A stretch of DNA of 64,000 nucleotides from Acanthaster planci (Eukaryota; Echinodermata; Asteroidea; Valvatida; Acanthasteridae). The translations under genes were made by a program, and so were the position numbers. The notes under the pieces are model-generated. The model was not told the DNA's origin. It did not search any database and was given only the letters and a program-made list of their open reading frames with translations. Shown in pieces: positions 40,401 through 55,400 of the stretch. Within the stretch, counting starts at the first letter, position 1, and each line of letters begins with the position of its first letter. The DNA is taken from the NCBI RefSeq assembly GCF_001949145.1, contig NW_019091689.1:1-64000 (forward strand). The letters run 5' to 3'.

Positions 40401-43400
40401 GTGAAGTCTTATATTCCTTAAATGAAATAAATCGGATTGCACGTCCACATCTCTCAAGAGGGCATAAGGAATAAAATGAGCAGCGCACTTGTATTTCAAA
40501 TAACGTTCAAGCATGTAGCTTTTGCATATTTTTGTCATTGCAACATTGGAAAACGTTATTTTCTTCACAAAAAGACCAGAATTTTAGAAGTGCTGTCCGA
40601 CCTGGTAGCTCATTATCTCGGACTTTTGTAAATGATCCGTTTTTGTAATTTTATATGGTCTTTTACAATATTGTGGGAGGAGGGCTGTTAAATAATCGTA
40701 ATTATAATAACAGATTTCCTAAACCTTAGTTTGGTTGCATGAGACTCATATGTATCATTGGCCTTTTTCCTCCTTTTCGAAACTGTACTAAAAGCAGTGC
40801 AAGAAGTCTGAGCTAATTACTTCTGGCTAGCCAGAAATTCTCGAAAGCAACATCTTTTCGGCCGTGGCAATGTTTTTATTGTCTTTTTATAGACCCCTTT
40901 GGTTTAGGAGAAAAACTCCATCAGCACCTGTGGCAGGCTTTTTTACAATATTTAATTGATTGTTCAGGAAGATGTTTCGGTGCAGAGAACTTTTGTCTTT
41001 GCACACGCCGTCTATTTGGAGCGTTTGTGTTACTTGTGCCGATATGTATACATTCATTTTACAACGAATGTCATGGTTTGTTGCAAGCGTCACGCTTCAA
41101 ATTGCCTGCCTCGTGCAGAACCGGTGTAAAACAAAAGGTGTCAACATTGCAAAGCGACTTGAGTTTCATGTCTTGCTCAACATCTACATTTCACCCACTG
41201 TCATGCTGGATTCCTAGACCAAATGCTAATGCTGGATAGAGGTATCCTCCGTGTGAACACTTCAGATGCCACATGGAGATACTCAGCCGACGACAGTGCC
41301 ACGGAGCTTGACAAGATACTTCGAGGAAATCTGGAAGACAGGGTGTACACTGACGACACTGACAAGCAGTGGCACTATCAAGTAGCCGTATTCAGGTACG
41401 TGCCATTGGTCCAATTGTCTCCAAAAGCCTAGTACTGTGCTGCTCTGGGTTTGGGGTCCTATGCGTGTTGCGGGCTATTCACGTCATACTAACTGCAGGC
41501 AAAAGACAGAAAATATCTCAGATGTTAAAGTTTGATGGTCAAATTGTGGCCGATTCTCGAGCCGGGAGTATTAAAGAATTATTAATTGAGGTCTCAAACG
41601 GCGTCAGGCATGCTATCAGCGGGCCTGTATTTACAATCAGTTTTAATGCGTGGACAGACGGACAGAAAACCAACAGACACACAGCATCAATCATACTTTT
41701 GACAAGCAATGCGTGCATGTGTGCGTGTTCTTTGGTATTCCATTGCCTGTTTATTCAAAAAAGTGAACGCTATCAGAACTCCCTCGTAAAATAAATAGAG
41801 CCTCTGAGGATGGAAAGGTTGTGCCCCTCTGAGATGTCCAACTAATTTCCTTCGTCAAAAAATCAAGATAAAACTTTCTTTAAACATGCAAACACTGCAC
41901 ATGCAACGTGGAAAGTAAAATATACACAACTTAGATAACATAATTGTGTACCTATTCAAAAGGGAAGATTAAAACCGGGGGGGGGCTGAAGAATTTGTGT
42001 TTATAATTTGACCATACGTGCTTTTATACGTGCACTCTTCATATCATAGGCTTGTCCGAAACCAAATTTTCGGGGAGGCGGCATTTTTTTCGGAGGGGAG
42101 TGCTGAAATATCTGGAAATTTACCTTTTAGCCTTTCTAGGACTTGTTACAGTCCTTTGAGGGAAGAAGTGAAAGAGCAACCCAAATCGCCTTTTTGATCA
42201 TTAAAAAAATCGACCAATGAATTTTATGGGCGATAGAGCAACGTTGATTGTGTGTATTTTCAATGCCAGGCATAATGGTAGCATAGTTCTAAACGGGAGT
42301 CTCCAAGTTTCCTTCTCTGGTGGGCCGGCTGTTTCTGTGGAGAGTCTGCATGGGGACATCAAGATTGCTACCCGTCTTATACTGGATGGCTATCTGAACC
42401 TCGCCAGTGAAACTGGGTCGTTAGGAGGCTATGGTGGTACCTAAGATTTCCCCTTACATTTCATTGCGTGCAACTTTACCCTTATCCTTTGTTCTTGTAT
42501 TGTTGGCTTTGGCATTGTAAGGGACTTGGAGGTTACAATACATATTTTTTAATTGAGCAGTAGGGCATATATCAATCTCGCAGGGTTACCTGTGGCCCCT
42601 TCAGAAATGTTTTACAGGTGCTTGTATTTTAATTATGTCTTAACTCTAATCAGCCCCATTAAAAACCTTAAACCGGAGCTGGCTGATCACAGGGCGGTTT
42701 CAACTCCTGCAAATCTTACCGGTGCAGTACCAAATTTTACTGAAACTCGAATGATTTCTGCATGTGCAAAAATAAACGGAATCTATATCTGTGGCTGTAT
42801 GTTTGAATCTTTATGAAGTCAAACTTTAAAAACGATCCTGAAGTCATACAGACTTTACACGAAATTAACGTGCGGGGGCACAAAGTGATAAGAATTAACA
42901 GAGGGTGGGTTCTGTTTAGGGTACCGGTTAAGAAGAGCGTGAGGATTTCCAAATCTTCCGGGGAAAAAATCAGCTGATTTCTCGTTCTACATTAACCCTC
43001 CTCATTAGCAAGACGCGGACCAGGAGGTGGAGGTCTCTTGGCAGAAGACGGTAAACCTCCGAAACCCCCAGGCGGTGGGGGCCACGGGGGCACCGGAGGG
43101 GAAGCCTTCATCGAGAGGACGTTGTCCCTGTCGGGTGACAAACTGATTTGGAAGGAGACTAAGTATGGTTACCCGTATCTGATCGGAGATGGTTACCATC
43201 TACTTGGAGGAAGTGCAGGTATTAGGGTAACCTCAGTGAGACATAAGTAAGAAAACTAAATTGGAATTAAGAATTACTTACAATGTTGTATATGTGTACG
43301 AACATCTTGAAATAAAAAACGTTTAAATCTCAGTCAACATAACTGGTTCATGTGCCTTGTAAGAACCCATACCACGAGCTGGTGCATCCTCAGTTCATTA

Positions 43401-46400
43401 TTTTCAATGTTGAACCGATTGGGTGCTGGGGTCTGCTAGCTTTGATTGGCTAGGGCCTTTCATTTTGTGTGAGATGGAATTTTCCAGATTGATTGAACCA
43501 AATATCTTTACCTTCCGCAGGTGGGAAGATTGAATATGAACCAAATGTTCTGGTTTTTGGAAATCCTAAAGGTGGAGGAGCGCTGGAAGTGACCGCTAAA
43601 GGAAAGATCACCATTGGTAAAAAGAGAAGGGAAATCAGATACATATCATAAGTTGCATTGCATAAGAGGGTGAAAACGAGATGCGATCATCATTGAAATC
43701 CTGATTAGCATTGTATGTACCCAAGGGCTTTTTGGCCGTTTTGTTGATGGATCTTTGTCAATTAAGGACAGAGTTCGTTGCCTAGGTTGTGGATTGTCTG
43801 CGCTAAACAAGGCGACCGGTGTGCATATACGTTTTTGTTAATCATTCTCCTATTTCACCATTACGCGCAACCGTTATTGGATCTTTGTAATACCTTGAAT
43901 TACGTTAGAAACTCATTTTGATACGTGTTTCAAATTAACCTTATTTATCATGCAATCAAAACATTAATTGACATTATTAATTAACCATAGGTTGGTGTAA
44001 CCGTTTTAACCTAGGACTGTCCTTGTCTCAGTGTATGCATTATGTTTGAGTAGAGAAATTTCCTACCAACCTGTGCCAAATGTATTTACTTTTTCATTAC
44101 ATTTTTTAAAATGCATTTTGTTGGTAATCTTTTTACCTGTAGCGTTTCATTGGCTGGTGAATATTTTCTTTGATTAGTTCGTAAGCATGAGATACAGCAG
44201 TTTATGTTGTAGAGGGTGCAAATGGTAATGCTTTTCTCGTCGAGAAAAAGACAAGACTGTTTACTGTTTGATTACATACAATCTATATTCATTCATGCGC
44301 CTCGTTTACAATAGGCAGCCACGTATCGGCGGACGGACAACGTGGGATACCCTACGATGCTGCATTCCTTGATAGATATTCAGCTGAACCATGTGCAGGG
44401 GGAGGGAGCGGTGGTCTGATCAGGTTAAGAGCAAAGGAGGTAATGTTAACTCACTTTTGCAATATTGTGTAACTCATTTAAAGGCGTGTTCACTGTAAAA
44501 ACCAACGCTCATTAAAAACGCGCTTTTGCGTTAATAGTAAATATCCGTTTGAAATTAAACACCATTTTTTGTTTTTTGGAAATACATGTAAACCTGTTTT
44601 GGTGTTCAGAAGGTGGTACCACCCGATAAATATGTTTTTTTGTCTTGTTATTAACACCCAAATGTGTCGCTAACTTTATCAACACATCAACACGTAACTG
44701 TTTAAAAATTGAACACCGCAGCGTGTTTAGCTTGGGATTATTAACACCACAACAAGTTCGGAGAGTATAAAATGGAAGATGTTTTAAAGGCGTTAAAACA
44801 TTCATTCTTTTTACAATGTTAAAGCTGCCATTTTTGCATGTGCAACTGGAAAATACGCCCTGCTTTGAAATACGCCCTGCTGTATATGTTTATGGTATAG
44901 CAAGTGCCAACGAAAAGTTGCCCCAGAATGATCTTTATGTTCACAATCGCACGTACATGGAATGGGCCATTTGCGTCTGTTACCGTAATATAGTGTTTAT
45001 AGTCCGAAAGTAGAGAAGAGTCTTTTTAGATTAATGTGTCTTAATACAGGAAGTTCTATGTAAGCGCTCTCACTTCGTTCTATGCATTGTTCATCCGCAC
45101 AGCTTATAGAATATATGCTTCAACTGCCTTTCACTAGGTTACGCTTCGCAATCTGATACCATCGAGCGAGCTATTCTTTCTTTCATTTTTAGTTACATTC
45201 AAAAGTTTAATGTCTCCTAAAGTTTCCTTCCACGCACTGCTTTACTGTGAATTCCCAGATTCTATCCTGTTTTCGAGGTACATACAATCTATAGCAAAGT
45301 GGCATCTTTACTTTAAGGTTTCTTCCATGTTGAATTCTGTATATTGCCTTGAGACGTCCGATTAGTAAACAAACAGAACAAAACAAAACTAAACAAAAGA
45401 CTTCTAGGTGTTAAACTTACACTGCTTTGTGTGGAAATCGAACTGCTTCCATACAGTGGCTTAGAACATGCAAGGTGTTAAGTCAAATTGGTAACATATT
45501 ACCTGATTCCTGTCATTCTTTTTCTTCAGTGACGTTTCTTTAGATTTTTTTTGCAATAATATCATATTATAATTTTGTAAGAATTTTTTTTAGTATTAGG
45601 TTCCTTCCACGGCTTTCAGATTGAGGTCCGCCATGACGGTTTTCTCTCTGTGAGGGGGGCCGATGGTGCCCAGAATACCGACAACGGCAGTTACTGCGGC
45701 GGAGGAGGGGCTGGAGGCATTATCGAGTTCCAGATCTCGGACAGGGTGCACGGATATCTGCTGGGAGACCACCTGTTCCTTAACGGTGGCAAGGGAACTA
45801 AGCTAGGTGGTCGAGGCAGGCTGGAGATAACAAGTAAACATCTGTTTGTGTTACACGTACATGCTATTTTAATCATTCACGTCATTGGTGATAGGTTGGT
45901 ATTTTCTATGCGTTGTTTTTCAGTTAGATTTTTGACTTTGAAGCGACTGAATATCTGTGGCTCTCGTTCGTTGAAGTGTCTTGACTGTAATAAGAATGAC
46001 ACTGAAAAGGATCTAAACAAAAGGATCGGCAGTATTTTATCGAGTAGTTTATTGGGTATTGATGTCTATAGGACGGTCGGGTCTTTTTTTAACCCTTGTA
46101 TAGTCTCACTGGAAGGTTATTTTTGTAAAGTTTCACTCGCAGCTAGTGTACAGCTCAAGGTCCGTGATCAAGTGTGCCTCCCGCTCAGAGTTTGGAGAAG
46201 AAAAGGACTTTGAAAAACTATCCATCACCGCCTAAGTTCAAATTCAAAGGGGAGCTGAGATTACTTCTTGAATTCAAAGAAAGAATCAACCATTGATCAA
46301 ATTCAAGTCAAATATATACACACCAACCTTCATTTGTAAATCTACTTTAAAATTCTAAACAAACCTAATTGTCTGGTATTTCTATTATTTCGAATATTAT

Positions 46401-49400
46401 TTTTGTCACTTTACTTACGCTCTTGCTATCCGGTTTGACCGCGGGAACCTCGACAGATTTCATGCCCCGAAATGGTGAGTCAGTGTTTCTCTGTGTAGTA
46501 AGAAAGGCCGCGCAAATAATTTTTTGTTTACAATGAAGTAAAGTTTTCAGGCATTTGTGCAAGTAAGTTTAAATAAATCAAAAGTACTGGAACAGCCGGC
46601 GCAATATAAAGATGAAACTTCAAGCTGTACACATTTCTTTCAGACGGCCACCGACAGCCGATGGACTGTGGCTGGCTTGTAGGGTTTTACGTTTCGAAAA
46701 TTTCATATTGGGGGACCAGGGAGTTACACGGACCTCCAGTTAGGTGCAAACCCCATAGTTAAGCCAATGATTTGAAAGTGCCGACAAATTTATCACAGAT
46801 AGACATGTACGTATCACCTTCCGGTTTTATATTTTTTAAGAGAAATTATATCTTCCAAAATATTTTCCTTGGTTTATTGTGCATGAGAACGCGAATACAT
46901 CCTTCGCTTTCTTGCATCTTCTGTGAGTGTATCATAAAATGGAGTGGTCTCGGTGTGCATAGGATCCAGAAGCTGTGACGACAGTGTGGTTGACTGTGAT
47001 TGTACCTCACAGCCATCGATGACAGTGTCACCTTCCGTGACCGGATCACCTGGGGAACCGAACGAAGGGTGTCCGACGGTCCAACCAGCGCCGTGCGACT
47101 GCAGCGAGTGCCCCGAGGCCACGAGTCCGATGACAGAGGTTGGTACGAGCGACTGTGGCGACGCCGTCACGTGCCAGACAACCTCTGAGGCAACAGACCG
47201 TGATTGCAGCAAGACAGTGTGTCCGACGGTCCCTGACGAAGGGGTCAGCTGCAAATGCCCTGAAAACACTGACAGTCCGGTGAGTATCAGAACTGGAGAA
47301 GGCTTTAAAACTGTCACAACTGTCGTGAGTACAACACTTTCCTACCAAGGAAAATTCCAGACTATAGGTATCTATAAGTATCATCATATACAGAGGAAGG
47401 ACACGGGAGTTTGAACTGCCCGGGCTGTAATATCTGGAGAATTACCGCTTTCGGGGCATGCCTGGTATGTCCATAGCTAGAGCGCAGCGAACGCTGGCGA
47501 CGCACCATCTGTTTCACAACCACGAAACCCCTTTGTACCCTTTGATCGCAGCTGCAATTTGTCGCTGGTAATCTACATCCTTAAAACTTTGCGCACTGGG
47601 GTATAGTAAATTGGATATTTATGCTTTGTTGGTGCTTGGTATTATCTCATGACAACATCAAATTTAATGCTTGCACAGCTGCTTGCATTACGCTGTGTGC
47701 CCTAAATCTATGTGCGCTGTTATTGCCCTTAATGAGCTATCTCATCTGGAGTTATTTTGGGAATAAATAGCTCAGTTGTTTACAAGATTTTGTGTTTTGT
47801 TTGAATCATTTTTATTATGGCATTTGTACAAAAGCGTATTTTATGAGATATCATGATCACTCCCGGTGATGAAACAGCGCAGTTTGTTACTTATGAACTT
47901 GGCTTTCCAGTAAAAGTCAACATTTTGTTGGCTAGTCTTAGCCAAATTCGCCAAATACCAAGTCTTTGAACACTGATGTATTGGACGGAGGAGACTAGAA
48001 TTACAAACTTTGCATGGATAATGGAACAGTGTATCAATTTTTTAAAAGTTTATTTACATTGGCAAAAGTGGGTCTAATACCAGGGATTTCTCTCTCTATT
48101 TCCCATTGCTAGTATTGCCAGGCGCCGCTTCTCCAGGTTAAGATGCAGGCAGTAATCGGGCATTTTCGGAATGTTTTCTATTATCCCTCTGACTTGGCGG
48201 TGACCATCACTGAACACTTTGAAGTGCCACAAATACAACTCCTTCTGTGTCTTTCCTCCATGGTATAATGTATGAAAGTACTAAAACTACAAGAAACAAC
48301 ATGAAAAAGAGTCAAAATTTCCTGTGTTTCAACATACTCTATATATTAACGCAACAAGACCACTGGATGAGAATATTGCTTTCTTTGTTTAAAGTCGAAC
48401 CTTTGCAGGTCTATTGTTTGGTTTCGAAAAGAAACAACTTATGTTTAACTCACTTGTGCAAAATAATAAAAGAAGGTCCTTGTCAGAAATCTATAGAGAT
48501 ATCAAACATGGCTGTGAAATACTTTGAAGACGGTGTTTTTTAATTGGGGAAATTTTGGCGAAATCTGTTGGCTAAACATGAGCGAGGCTGGACTGATTTC
48601 ATTTAGATTTTTTATGCACCAGAGGTTTCAGTCTACAAACGCGACAGACCAACTGCTTTTATCCTTTATTCGCATTTCCTGTTTGTTTAACCACTTTCAA
48701 ATTGATTTTCTAAAGCATTTCCCAATTTTCAGCCTAGCACAACGGAAGCGCTCACACTCGACAATGCTGCACAATTTCTTGAAGTAAGTTATTTTTCCAC
48801 TATAACAAGATAAACCTTTTTCAATGCCATTCAAGTCGAAGAAATATTTTAACAAAATACTAAGATGTATTTCATTGTTTCTCCTTTAATAGGAGGCCTT
48901 GGATGAAATTGGTGAATTCGGAGAAAATTCAACACGGGTAAGTTTCAAACTCATGGTCTTTGAGGTGATTCCTTAGAAGACCTGTTAACAATTTAACCCT
49001 CCATGACCTGTCGGCCATCATTACTTGTACATGTATTCAAAGGAAGAAGTTGCAGTTAATGAAGTCCTCACAGACATGTAACACCGTTGTTGCATTCAAT
49101 GCCGCAGGAAGGCGCCGTACAACTATTGGTGGCAACTGAAATTCTTGGCCTGAACTTGGGGAGCCGTCTTGCTGAGGCCCGGCAGCCTGGAGAAGTGGTC
49201 TCTGTGACGGCTGCGTCAGAGACTGTTGGTAACAACTTCGTAGTACCTTTCTGACTTTTGCTAACGTTACTGGCGATTTTTTTTAAATTCCTTTTATTTG
49301 TAGAAAAAAAGTGTCGGTTCTGGTTATTAACAGAGCCAGCAATGGGCAATTAGTGGATTACTCCAAAAAAAAACCAGAACAGAGAAGCTCATGTGTAATG

Positions 49401-52400
49401 TCACATTTGATCAAAACCCATTAATGTGCCCAGTCAAGAAATTTGCCTCCAGTTGCATATTTATTTTTTCACTGAAATGTAAACTTCGTTTAGTGTTCAG
49501 TAGAAGTATTCCTTATTTATGGTTGATAATGTTCCTGTGAGATATTTGTTTGAAAAACTTTTTGAATTTTTTTTTTGGGGGGAGGGTTTGTGTTCGAGGC
49601 CAGCCATGATAGTTTGCCCACCGTACGGTTGGCACTTTTGACATAGCAAAACAAGGATATACAACGTCATTGTTCCAGAATGCCGCATACCTCTTGTTCT
49701 CATCTCCTTTGATGTATGCTATTTTTGTTTCAAGCTATGCAAGTGCAGGTCGATGACGCGAACGCATTTAGCGGCGTCGCCTTCCCCAATGCCTCAGACC
49801 TCATCTTCAGCTTGGACGGATGGAGGGCGCCCTTTCTCTGCCAAGAAATCACGGAGTTCCACGCGAAAGAAAACATCTCAGGTAATTTCTTTTTTTTTTA
49901 CTTCTGCACTTCGTTGACATTATGATACAAGAAAAACTCCACCATCAAAGGAAGTAATTAGGGTGTTACGTCACTACATGTACTTGGGGAAGAAATGAAG
50001 GTTTTTTTATGCTGGTTTAATTTAGCTCTGATAAACAAAACATGATTATCCCTGAACAATGGGGGCGCTATTCATCAAAGGTAAACACCACTCACAGGTG
50101 CTAAAGCCCCGTTACATTTTACCGCCAAACATTGTACCTAATCTAGCCTGAGTTGCAGTTAACCCAAAATCTGAATGTAACCGCTGAAGGGCCAAAATGA
50201 TGTAGCCCCAACCTTGTATGTAAAACAGAAGTGCAGCGGTTTTAATTTGAACCCCCAGAGCCCAAACCGTAAATGTAGCCCACAACTGCCCGTGTCTTTG
50301 TGCGACGCGATCCCTATTAATGAAGTCCCAATAGTATACGGGGTTAATATGGGATATCGCGACTGAGCCTCATTTCCTATCCGGCTACATTTTGGCACCG
50401 CATATCGTCACCTGGGAGATTTTGACATCCCGTGAAAATGTATCACGGTACGAGGAATACAACGCTGAAAGGCAGGATGCCATGTGCCAAATCTTTCATC
50501 ACTTCCCATTTGCCATCTTTAGTATTATGGCAGGAACACAAGAAGACAACTTCGGAACATTAACTATCTGGTGATATTTTCTCTACCTCTCGACAACGTA
50601 ATGGATGGTATCGCCCAAACTCTGAATCATATGCGCCTGAAACGCTTTTAATTCTTAAAGAGTGGACAGGGTTAAATAGCTTATTTAGACATCAGCTAAA
50701 ATGTTACATACTGAAATGGACCCCAGTATCAAGCTTTTCAAAAAAAGGGTGCTGACGGCCGTTGACAGTCAAACAGTTTGCTGTTCTTCAGTATTACACA
50801 AATTAAAAGAACATACAACAAAATCGATGGGATGACAATAGACACAAGTACCTCCCCCCCCCGTCACAAAGAGAGAGATTGAGCGGGCACTTACTGGTTG
50901 TTGTGCTCAGCGCATACAGAAAGACCCTTTTTGCGTTTGCGAAATGTACTCTGTTCGATAACCGCGCTACCTTGCAGTCGCACGAGTTGCACCGACCCAA
51001 CTGACGTCACTGTTAAATAACAAACCTCCCTATTATCGTATCAACATGTAGATAAAACAGGTATGGAAGATAGATGAAATTCAAATTAGGGAACGAATGA
51101 ATAGTTAAGGTTCCGGACACCTTGACCTCCACATCGAAAAAGGAATGCGACTTTCAGTTTTACCTCATCAGTGGTACACTGGAACAGTTCACTAAAGAAA
51201 ATAAAGAAAAAGATTTGGGCTAGGAGGAAATGCCATTACTCATGCGTTAGTGAACTGCCGGAGATACCCACTGTGGGAATGTATTTTTTAAAGAATATTT
51301 GCCGCCGGTACTGTTATGATTCCGAGGAAATCACATTTTCGACAGCCCTTTTGCCGGCGAGGTAACTGTCTCTTGGGTATGAAGCATAGGACGACATCGC
51401 GGGAACTATCTTTATGCGATCTTATTGTGCAGTGGTGACTAGTAGTTCTTAATCAAGTTAAGTGCTTACATTGACCGAATACACTTAGACCCCGACTGTT
51501 TGTCCCATTCAAGTAAGTGGGTGTCTTAGAATCGAGGGTCTGTGAAATGAGGATTTTATGGAAATATTTGTGTCATAGAATCCGCCGATATTACTGACTT
51601 TATTTTCGCTGAGACTGATTTTGTGTGGTCAATGTATTTCGTATACAGATAGCGCGAACCGACTTTTAAGCTGATTTTTTTTCTCTCAATTTTGTATTGA
51701 AGTTTGAAAGTTAACCATTAATAGACGTGCATGCCTTTTGTTTCAAGAAAATACAAAAAAGGTACATGTTGGTCCGAAAAGCTTTCGTAAGGCAAGGATT
51801 GTCATTGTCGACACCATTGTGATGTTCGACCTTCAGTTCACTCCATTTTGTCGTCAAGTGTTGACCTGACAAGTGTGATTGCTCTTAAAAGCTGGTTCAC
51901 ACTTCGGGCGAATGCGACAGCAAAGGGAACTGGAGTCCGCGAAACGTTTGCAGCGCAAGTCGTAAAGTTGAACAGTGTTCAATTTTGGCTAATTCGCAGC
52001 GCGAATATCTGATCTGACGTCACGAACGCGTTCGTATTCGCTTTCGTTCCCTGCGTGAACTGACTTTAAGATTGCGTTCAACCACTAAATAGCCGTTAAG
52101 CTTTCTCCGAAGAGGAAACCGCCGCACACAGTCGACTTGCTGCATGAAAGCATGAATAAATACAAGCAGCAGAACAAGCCCACAGTCTTTTTCAGCTGTC
52201 GAGTTGCAGTGCAACCGACGTGAACATGTGTCATGACTTATTCCAGTTATCACTGTCATTTTTGGTCATTTTGTGGCAAAACCTTCATAGATGGGTATGG
52301 TCCACTAATTTACAGCCAATTACTAGCCAAATAGCAGGGTGGGTCGTAAGTTACGACACAAATAACAGGGGAATGGCTTTGTCACAAGCTATTCAAAGGG

Positions 52401-55400
52401 ATAGTCTGCGACACTAATTGGGATCGGATGCTTTATGATCTGCTTGTGATTCACTTGTGACGTCGTGCCTACAATCGATGCACAAGGGTGTTAAGAACCA
52501 CAGAGAGCAACAGCTGCATGCCCACAATTACATTTATGAGATTCCCAGGACATAAGCCAAAACGGGGAAAATAAGACGACTTCTTCAAGGCAGAAGGAGG
52601 AGGGGGTCTTGCTTTGAGGCAAGGGAGTATTTGGAATTATAGAAGTCCTGTGGGCACTCTTTTGGTAATTTTAGTAATTTTGTGGGATGTTCCCATTTAT
52701 TCATAACACCTTCCTTTCAAGTGTGAACATGGAGAAAGTTGTATATGACTTCAACAACTGACGCTCAACAAGTAAACCCGCAGAATCAAGGATGCCATCA
52801 TCACGTTCCTGTACCGAAAATCATCTTTCACACTTATTGTTGGCTTTTGTTTCACCTGGTAGGCGACATAATTATTGTCAACGTGCTCTATGCAGACATT
52901 GGAGAGCTTTTGACTGGAACTGACCCAACAGAGGGGTATGTAATCGTATGTTATTGTAGACGTCAGTCACGCTATAAGAGTGGCGTGAGAAATTAAGGAT
53001 CGGCACAGTGATTTGGAATTGTAAACTAAAGACGTGCTCATAGAACTCAAGAGTTTGTGGGTTATTCTGCAGATTTGTCACAACATATCGGTTCGATTAA
53101 AACCTGAAAGTTTGAAATATGTACGCCCTTTGGTAAGGTTCGTGTTACAAGTGGCTCAACCGAGGAAATTTGTGCAGTGATGGTTGTTTGGAATGTGTCT
53201 TGGGGGCAAAGCGGGCTCGATGTTGACCCCTCGATATAAACACGCAAGAGTAATGAACCGGGTGCTATCCGATAAGACAGGATTTAGACATCAGGCCTAC
53301 CTCTCTGCATTTCACGAATTCCCTGACCATGTAAACCAGACTTGCTCTTATGAATTATATTTTTCGTGGAGGGAACTGGGATCAGGTAATTATTTCATAT
53401 TTTCCTCATTGAAAAGGCAATAAAAATTCATGAGTATCGCGTAAGCTTCGTGCTATTCCCAGTGGTAGATCGTAGGATACTGCGTTAATGATACAATCTT
53501 CACTTGGGATTACTTAGTTTTTCCACCCACAAGCCCGTGTCGGTCAACAATTTGATTGCAGTGGGTTTTTGGTGTTCAATCAGCCGATTACAAGCTTGTC
53601 TGAAGAGTAGGTTTATTTGAATTTCAATCCAGTGGACGTTCACCTGGTCCTTCCGAACTCAGGTAGATCTTAAAACAGTAAACGTCATCTCCAGTATTTT
53701 CATTAAAACCTGAATTAATGAACAATCCCATTTTGTGAAGAATTGTCCCACTAGTGAACAGCCGTGTGGTCGGTACGTCTGTTGCCCTGAGTGAAAATGT
53801 AACTACTCACTTCACCTTGAGTGTTCGCATGACTGCCGAAAAGTTGAAGGTACGTTCAGGATGATGCATGTTGAGGCCAGGGAGACTCCGGCTAGACTGG
53901 TTCCCAGACATAAACTTCCTTAGGTCCAGACGCCACAATGGTTGAGTGACCAAATCAGGTGGAACTCCCCCCGTTTCCAAGAAATTTCCAAAATTGTCTA
54001 AAAATTTCGGAACCCATTTTCATTGCTTTTTCGTATACTGTCGTGAACTTTCAGAAGTATCCACAATGTATAAACAGGCTGTCTTCTCTGTTTCTGACAA
54101 CAGTACTCTGCTAATTTTTACGATACCCGTTATTTCTCCTTATTCCTAATTTGCGATTGAATGCTGTACTGTTGCACAACATTCGATGAAGGGGACTTTT
54201 AATTGTGACATAAATTTGTAGCAGGCACGCACAAGCTACATCCCAATTAATGGCGTCATACATCTTCCATTGCGTTTGTAGCATGCTCTGTACATGAATT
54301 GGTCTGTGGTGGCTACTGGACCTAGAATTTATGCACTTCTAAGGAATTGGGTCAGGGAACCAGATTTAGGCATTGCTTTCTTACGTAGCCTTGTCCGTGC
54401 AAAACCAAACTGGCCTGCTTTGAATGGGTGGTAACCATGAAATACGCACTCCAATCTTACATCCCCCCAAACGTAACACAAGTTTGATTCGAAATATTTT
54501 CTGACAGGTTCCGTTTCTTATTTAGAGGTATTCAAATTGATGATTCAATATGCCATATTGAGAGTCAATCGTAATGGTAGCATGTTATTATCGAACGCAT
54601 CGTCTTATATTGTGCTTTCTACATACTGCTTCTTTATTCAGAGAAATATTTCAGGGACCACCAGCTGCGTTTTCTGGGATTTCCATGCGCAGTAAGTCGT
54701 CAATCCTCATTCTCCCTCTCATGCAGCAATTTACCATTTCTATCAAATGAAATGGCATGAATTTGAATATGGTTTTAACCTCCCAACACTGACAGATATG
54801 ATGCCACTTTAAATCTAGTATAACATGCATGCACAGCACAGTTAATCTTGAAGTTTTTTTTTTCTTTAGGCCAACTTGCACTATAGAAAATCGAGAAACA
54901 GTTTTGATCGAAATAATCAAATACAATCTTTCTTTGGAAGAGTAACCAAATGCAGTAATTATTGTTTGATTAAATTAAAACTCAGAAAATTTCAATTTTC
55001 TTTAGTACTACCTGAATACATTTTGCATTTGGGTATAAATGTCTGTTGTAACCCCTGTCAGTAATTATTTTACACCTGTTAATCTGTTCTGCTTTGATTG
55101 TAGAGGAACGCCAGGCGGCAGCTGGTCTCCTAAGGGTTGTTTGGTGGAGTATGAAAATGATACCCACGTGATATGCATGTGTGATCACCTGACTAACTTT
55201 GCCACACTGCTGAAACCAGACAAAGTTGTGGTGAGCTATTGATTAGCATGTGTCTCGAACGCCTGTTCTCTCTTAGAAGGCTCATGCTATCCAGCCAGAT
55301 AAACTATGCGGTACATCCCTTGGGTATTAGAGCTATCTATTACCTTTCCTCGAACCATCACAGACCACGAGTCAATTTTTACAAAGCCGAGTGTTTTGGT

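Noticed and set aside
41396-41794. Open frame continuing past gene B exon 3
   Set aside because: Read-through of the intron in another frame; the homologous continuation is exon 4 at 42270.
53284-53386. Possible extra gene B exon before a GTAATT donor
   Set aside because: No frame-compatible acceptor, no counterpart in gene A, and exons 14 and 15 already join in phase.
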